Shown here: positions 15,745 to 18,278 of the stretch, piece by piece | How the letters are laid out: each line of letters starts with the position of its first letter | Numbering within the stretch: the first letter of the stretch is position 1 | NCBI GenBank assembly: GCA_900553215.1 | Contig: USCJ01000004.1 | Span: 1-18,278 of the forward strand | Length of the DNA stretch: 18,278 nucleotides | Direction of reading: 5' to 3' | DNA from: an uncultured Collinsella sp. | Lineage (GTDB): Bacteria; Actinomycetota; Coriobacteriia; Coriobacteriales; Coriobacteriaceae | The notes under the pieces: generated by a model | Told to the model about the DNA's origin: nothing | The model's input: only the letters and a program-made list of their open reading frames with translations | Databases searched by the model: none | Made by a program: the position numbers and the translations under genes

Positions 15745-16537
15745 GCTTGATCACCTCTTTTGCAAGGTTCATATACGCTTTTGCACCCTTGTTTTGAGGT
15801 GCATAGGTAATTACCGGTTCTCCAAAAGACGGAGCTTCAGAGATTTTAACCGTACGGGGAATCAGCGTCTTAAACGCCTTATCACCAAAGTACGATTGAA
15901 CTTCCTCAACAACCTGATTCGACAAAGAAGTACGTGAGTCATACATGGTCATAAGCACGCCATAGGTGTCTAAGCCCTTGTTCAGACGTGATTTGACCAT
16001 CTTCATTGACTCAAGCAGCTTCGTAACGCCCTCGAGTGCGTAATACTCACACTGGATTGGAATCAAAACGCTATCTGCTGCGGTCAAGGCATTGATAGTA
16101 AGCAGGCCGAGCGAAGGAGGACAGTCAATGAAAATAAAATCGAACTCGTCCTGAATCGGCTCAAGCAAATCTTTGAGGCGGGTTTCACGAGCAATTGCGC
16201 TTACGAGCTCAATTTCGGCACCTGCAAGCTGAATCGTAGCTGGAATTACGAATACCTTTTTGCAATTTGTATCAAGAACAAGCGATTCTGCCGGCACATC
16301 ATTCAACAATGCATCATAGATGCAGTGATCAAGGTCTTCTTTTTCAATTCCAAATCCACTGGTACTGTTTCCCTGCGGATCAAAATCGACAATCAGAGTC
16401 TTACGACCCTGCTCACCCAGTGCTGCTGCAAGGTTTACAGCCGTCGTTGACTTACCGACGCCGCCTTTTTGATTGATGATTGCAATGATACGCGTGTCTT
16501 TTGCGTTCTTAGAACGCTTAACGTCGCGAAATCCCAC
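15737..16537 (-). CDS. parA: Chromosome-partitioning ATPase ParA (Soj), 266 aa
   Basis: ParA is a nucleoid-binding ATPase that moves ParB-parS complexes during segregation and in some bacteria affects replication initiation. Residues 24-31 hold the deviant Walker A KGGVGKST, with the signature Lys near its start. VDFDPQGN and IDCPPSLG are the Walker A' and Walker B regions. A 14-residue basic extension precedes the core. The GTG start (16535-16537) has AGGAGG four bases upstream. It overlaps parB by eight bases. The 134-base gap separating it from rsmG contains the three parS sites and no terminator, so readthrough from rsmG is likely. No promoter of its own could be assigned. Confidence 0.96.
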   Translation of the reverse strand: MGFRDVKRSKNAKDTRIIAIINQKGGVGKSTTAVNLAAALGEQGRKTLIVDFDPQGNSTSGFGIEKEDLDHCIYDALLNDVPAESLVLDTNCKKVFVIPATIQLAGAEIELVSAIARETRLKDLLEPIQDEFDFIFIDCPPSLGLLTINALTAADSVLIPIQCEYYALEGVTKLLESMKMVKSRLNKGLDTYGVLMTMYDSRTSLSNQVVEEVQSYFGDKAFKTLIPRTVKISEAPSFGEPVITYAPQNKGAKAYMNLAKEVIKRA

Positions 16538-16576
16538 GGTCCCTCCTGGTGTGTATTAAAGCTGTCAAACGGAGGA

Positions 16577-16592
16577 TGTTTCACGTGAAACA
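16577..16592. other. parS site 1 (perfect consensus)
   Basis: TGTTTCACGTGAAACA, the exact 16-base bacterial parS consensus and a perfect palindrome. It lies 40 bases upstream of the parA start and is the first of three evenly spaced copies. Confidence 0.97.
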
Positions 16593-16615
16593 TTCCGATT
16601 CGATATCAACCGCCA

Positions 16616-16631
16616 TGTTTCACGTGAAACA
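16616..16631. other. parS site 2 (perfect consensus)
   Basis: An exact consensus copy that starts 39 bases after site 1. Confidence 0.97.
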
Positions 16632-16654
16632 CTGCAAGTTGTTAGTATCCATTA

Positions 16655-16670
16655 TGTTTCACGTGAAACA
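16655..16670. other. parS site 3 (perfect consensus)
   Basis: An exact consensus copy that starts 39 bases after site 2 and ends one base before the rsmG stop codon. Confidence 0.97.
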
Positions 16671-16671
16671 T

Positions 16672-17409
16672 CTAGGCAAGCGGATTCTTCTTAGCCATGC
16701 CATTTGCACGAGGCAATGAAACGGATGCTGGATGACTCTTCTTGAGAACAATGAACTCCCTGTGGCCCAAGCCCTCAGGCAAATCGATTGCGTCATTAAG
16801 AAGCAAAGTGAAGCCGCAAATCTTAGCTGCCGACATGCCGGAAACTAGCTCCTCATCCGAAGGATTACCCTTGGTGATAACAAATAGACCTCCATCCTTG
16901 AGAAACGGAGCCGCATACTCAACAAGAATCGGTAGAGGGGCAAGTGCGCGGGCGGTTACGACAGAAAACTGCTTCTTATGGCTTCGAGCATATTCTTCAA
17001 GGCGATCATGAATCGCATGAGCATGTTTCAACCCAAGAGCATGAACAAAAGAATTGACGGCATCAACCTTCTTACCAACAGAGTCAATATAAGTAGCTTT
17101 ACGATGCGTGGTTATGGTTAACGGAATACCAGGGAAGCCCGCACCTGTCCCCATATCGAGCAAAGCTCCCTCAGGAGCCTTATTGATATAGGGGAGCAAA
17201 ACAAGTGAGTCGAGGATATGAAGTACCGCAGCATCTTCTACGTTAAGAATACGGGTGAGATTAGTTGTCTTATTTGTTTCCAGAACCAAATCCAAATGCT
17301 GAATACATTTCCTCAGCTCAACATCAGATACGCTCAAGGAATACTCTTTGCAATAGAAAGTTAGACGAGTCAACATCTCGTCAGCTTGCTGATCAGTAAG
17401 TACTAACAA
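16672..17409 (-). CDS. rsmG: 16S rRNA (guanine527-N7)-methyltransferase RsmG (GidB), 245 aa
   Basis: RsmG uses SAM to methylate N7 of G527 in 16S rRNA; in other bacteria its loss gives low-level streptomycin resistance. DMGTGAGFPG (85-94) is the SAM-binding motif I. NKTTNLT and HILDSL (64-69) are the conserved N-terminal RsmG boxes, and VTARALAPL is a later family motif. The start is set at a TTG (17407-17409) because AAAGGAG lies six bases upstream. The frame runs on to another TTG at 17457, but that would place the ribosome binding site inside the gene. TATACT (17435-17440) upstream is a plausible -10 without a clear -35. The gene follows a terminator after khpB and probably starts the rsmG-parA-parB transcript. 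The C-terminal ~15 residues are basic and variable. Confidence 0.94.
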   Translation of the reverse strand: MLVLTDQQADEMLTRLTFYCKEYSLSVSDVELRKCIQHLDLVLETNKTTNLTRILNVEDAAVLHILDSLVLLPYINKAPEGALLDMGTGAGFPGIPLTITTHRKATYIDSVGKKVDAVNSFVHALGLKHAHAIHDRLEEYARSHKKQFSVVTARALAPLPILVEYAAPFLKDGGLFVITKGNPSDEELVSGMSAAKICGFTLLLNDAIDLPEGLGHREFIVLKKSHPASVSLPRANGMAKKNPLA

Positions 17410-17415
17410 CGAAAG

Positions 17416-17422
17416 CTCCTTT
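17416..17422 (-). promoter_or_regulatory. Ribosome binding site fixing the TTG start of rsmG
   Basis: AAAGGAG on the minus strand, six bases before the TTG at 17407-17409. It is the only good site near the 5' end of rsmG and excludes the longer frame. Confidence 0.75.
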
Positions 17423-17455
17423 CTGACAAAAATCAGTATATCGAGAACTTTTGAC

Positions 17456-17487
17456 AAAAAAAGGGGACGTGGAAACCACGTCCCCTT
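17456..17487 (-). terminator. Strong intrinsic terminator after khpB
   Basis: On the minus strand AAGGGGACGTGG and CCACGTCCCC form a perfect stem around a three-base loop, followed directly by seven T. It lies 19 bases past the khpB stop and separates the yidC-khpB transcript from rsmG. Confidence 0.93.
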
Positions 17488-17505
17488 AGCATAAGCTCGA
17501 GCAGA

Positions 17506-18075
17506 TTATCGAGCAACAATCACCACATGGCGATCAGGGTCAGAACCCTCAGAATGAGTATCGACGGCATCATTGCCACGAAGTGCAATGTGAACCAGTC
17601 GACGCTCATAGGCATTCATAGGCGGAAGCGAAACACTCTTATGAGTGCGGATGGCACGCTCGGCTGCAGACTGAGCCATGGAGGCAACCTTGTCCTGACG
17701 GCGGCTCTTGTATCCCTCGACGTCCACTACAACCGGATACCTAAAGCCAAGCTTGCGGCTCACTAGCAAAGAGAACATAACCTGAAGGGCATCAAGGGTG
17801 CGACCATGACGGCCAATGAGAACAGCAAGGTCGGGAGCCGTTACATCCAGAATCAGCTCACCCTCGTCGCCCTCATACTCATCGATAGGAGAGTTGGCGG
17901 CATCGAAGTGCGAAAGGATGGAACGCAGGATGGAAATCGCGACATCGGCAATGGTGTCGAGCTCCTCGTCGGTCAGCTCTTCACCGGCCTTGTAGCGCTG
18001 TGCAATCTCGGGATAATCGCCCGCGACCTGCGGGGCAACCTCCTCAAGCATATCCTCGATGATCTCTTCAGACAT
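17506..18075 (-). CDS. khpB: KhpB/Jag-type RNA-binding protein with KH and R3H domains (189 aa)
   Basis: KhpB (Jag, EloR) proteins bind RNA in the cytoplasm and in streptococci influence cell elongation together with KhpA. The N-terminal ~60 residues are acidic and helical, and no separate Jag-N domain is evident. A KH domain spans about 65-125 with the GxxG loop LIGRHGRTLDALQ (GRHG at 88-91). An R3H domain spans about 130-189 with NAYERRLVHIAL (Arg158-x3-His162). The ATG at 18073-18075 has GGAG (18082-18085) six bases upstream; the TTG-started extension to 18087 includes that site and is rejected. It lies 44 bases downstream of yidC, the usual arrangement near the origin, and is probably co-transcribed with it. 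A terminator follows. Confidence 0.92.
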   Translation of the reverse strand: MSEEIIEDMLEEVAPQVAGDYPEIAQRYKAGEELTDEELDTIADVAISILRSILSHFDAANSPIDEYEGDEGELILDVTAPDLAVLIGRHGRTLDALQVMFSLLVSRKLGFRYPVVVDVEGYKSRRQDKVASMAQSAAERAIRTHKSVSLPPMNAYERRLVHIALRGNDAVDTHSEGSDPDRHVVIVAR

Positions 18076-18090
18076 AACGTACTCCAAAAG

Positions 18091-18102
18091 TTAGGTACCT
18101 AA
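18091..18102. repeat. 12-base palindrome TTAGGTACCTAA, copy 2
   Basis: Identical to the copy at 14587-14598, with the preceding G also shared. It sits in the 44-base yidC-khpB gap, a few bases upstream of the khpB ribosome binding site, where a bound protein or RNA fold could affect khpB expression. Confidence 0.5.
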
Positions 18103-18119
18103 ATAAGATTGATATCCCG

Positions 18120-18278
18120 CTACTTCTTCTTGTGCGGGCGCGGCTTCTTCTCGCGACGAGTGACCTCAACCTGCAGCGGCGCGTTCTTAAGGCGCTCCTC
18201 CTCATCGGCCTTCGCCTTGTCGATGACCTTCTGCGTCACAAAAATCTGCTGGATAACCTGCCAAGCAGACGAGACGTC
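18120..18278 (-). CDS. yidC: Membrane protein insertase YidC, C-terminal 52 residues (cut by window edge)
   Basis: YidC/Oxa1 inserts proteins into the cytoplasmic membrane with or without SecYEG. Only the 3' end is in the window: 52 codons in frame to a TAG at 18120-18122. The first residues, SSAWQVIQQIFVTQKVI, match the end of the last YidC transmembrane segment. A charged cytoplasmic tail follows (ADEEERLKNA) and ends in a basic run (REKKPRPHKKK), as in ribosome-contacting YidC tails. Its position upstream of khpB agrees with the conserved origin-side order. Confidence 0.88.
   Translation of the reverse strand, partial: DVSSAWQVIQQIFVTQKVIDKAKADEEERLKNAPLQVEVTRREKKPRPHKKK

Noticed and set aside
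16563..16568. Perfect TTGACA on the minus strand upstream of parA as a -35
   Set aside because: A -10 at normal spacing would fall on the parA ribosome binding site and start codon, and the hexamer there is not -10-like.
1..18278. CRISPR arrays, insertion sequences, rRNA genes or the replication origin itself
   Set aside because: No regular repeat-spacer pattern, transposase frame, rRNA sequence or dnaA/DnaA-box cluster was seen; the origin is probably beyond the right-hand edge.

Overview
The window looks like chromosomal DNA of a Coriobacteriia member, most likely Collinsella-like; this is inferred from protein flavour and moderately high GC, not from a database search. Its right end carries the conserved origin-proximal block of bacteria: yidC, khpB (jag), rsmG, parA and parB, with three perfect parS sites. 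dnaA and oriC are not inside the window.

Layout, left to right. A truncated tRNA-Gly(CCC) gene on the minus strand (1-49) is followed by a gene-free stretch. Next comes a long plus-strand frame (347-3778) for a cell-wall adhesin: signal peptide, thioester domain, about six Cna-B/SpaA-type domains and an LPSTG sorting signal. It is split by an in-frame TAG at 995-997. A bidirectional hairpin terminator separates it from a minus-strand pair: a small membrane protein (3846-4064) and a 1065-residue membrane protein with a split, apparently degenerate M28 peptidase fold and a ~680-residue acidic low-complexity insert (4086-7283). Diverging from that pair are two overlapping WYL-domain regulators (7482-8504, 8491-9408), whose last stop codon overlaps the stop of a convergent DinG-type helicase with an N-terminal DEDDh exonuclease (9405-12299). 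That gene overlaps the end of ddl, D-alanine--D-alanine ligase (12293-13258). Divergent from ddl is rlmN (13344-14396).

After rlmN lies a compact regulatory interval holding a near-consensus parS, two opposed terminators and a 12-base palindrome. The remaining genes all lie on the minus strand. In transcription order they are yidC (3' end only), khpB, a strong terminator, rsmG, the parS cluster, parA, parB and a small membrane protein; the last three overlap. The parB-parA-rsmG block looks visibly more AT-rich than its flanks.

Functionally the right half is housekeeping: membrane protein insertion, RNA binding, rRNA modification (RsmG, RlmN), chromosome segregation, cell-wall precursor synthesis and DNA repair. 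The left half is accessory surface and regulatory material. The points most worth a second look are the interrupted thioester adhesin, the pseudo-M28 membrane protein with its small partner, the evenly spaced parS triplet plus an outlying parS-like site, and an identical 12-base palindrome at both ends of the khpB-to-parB region.
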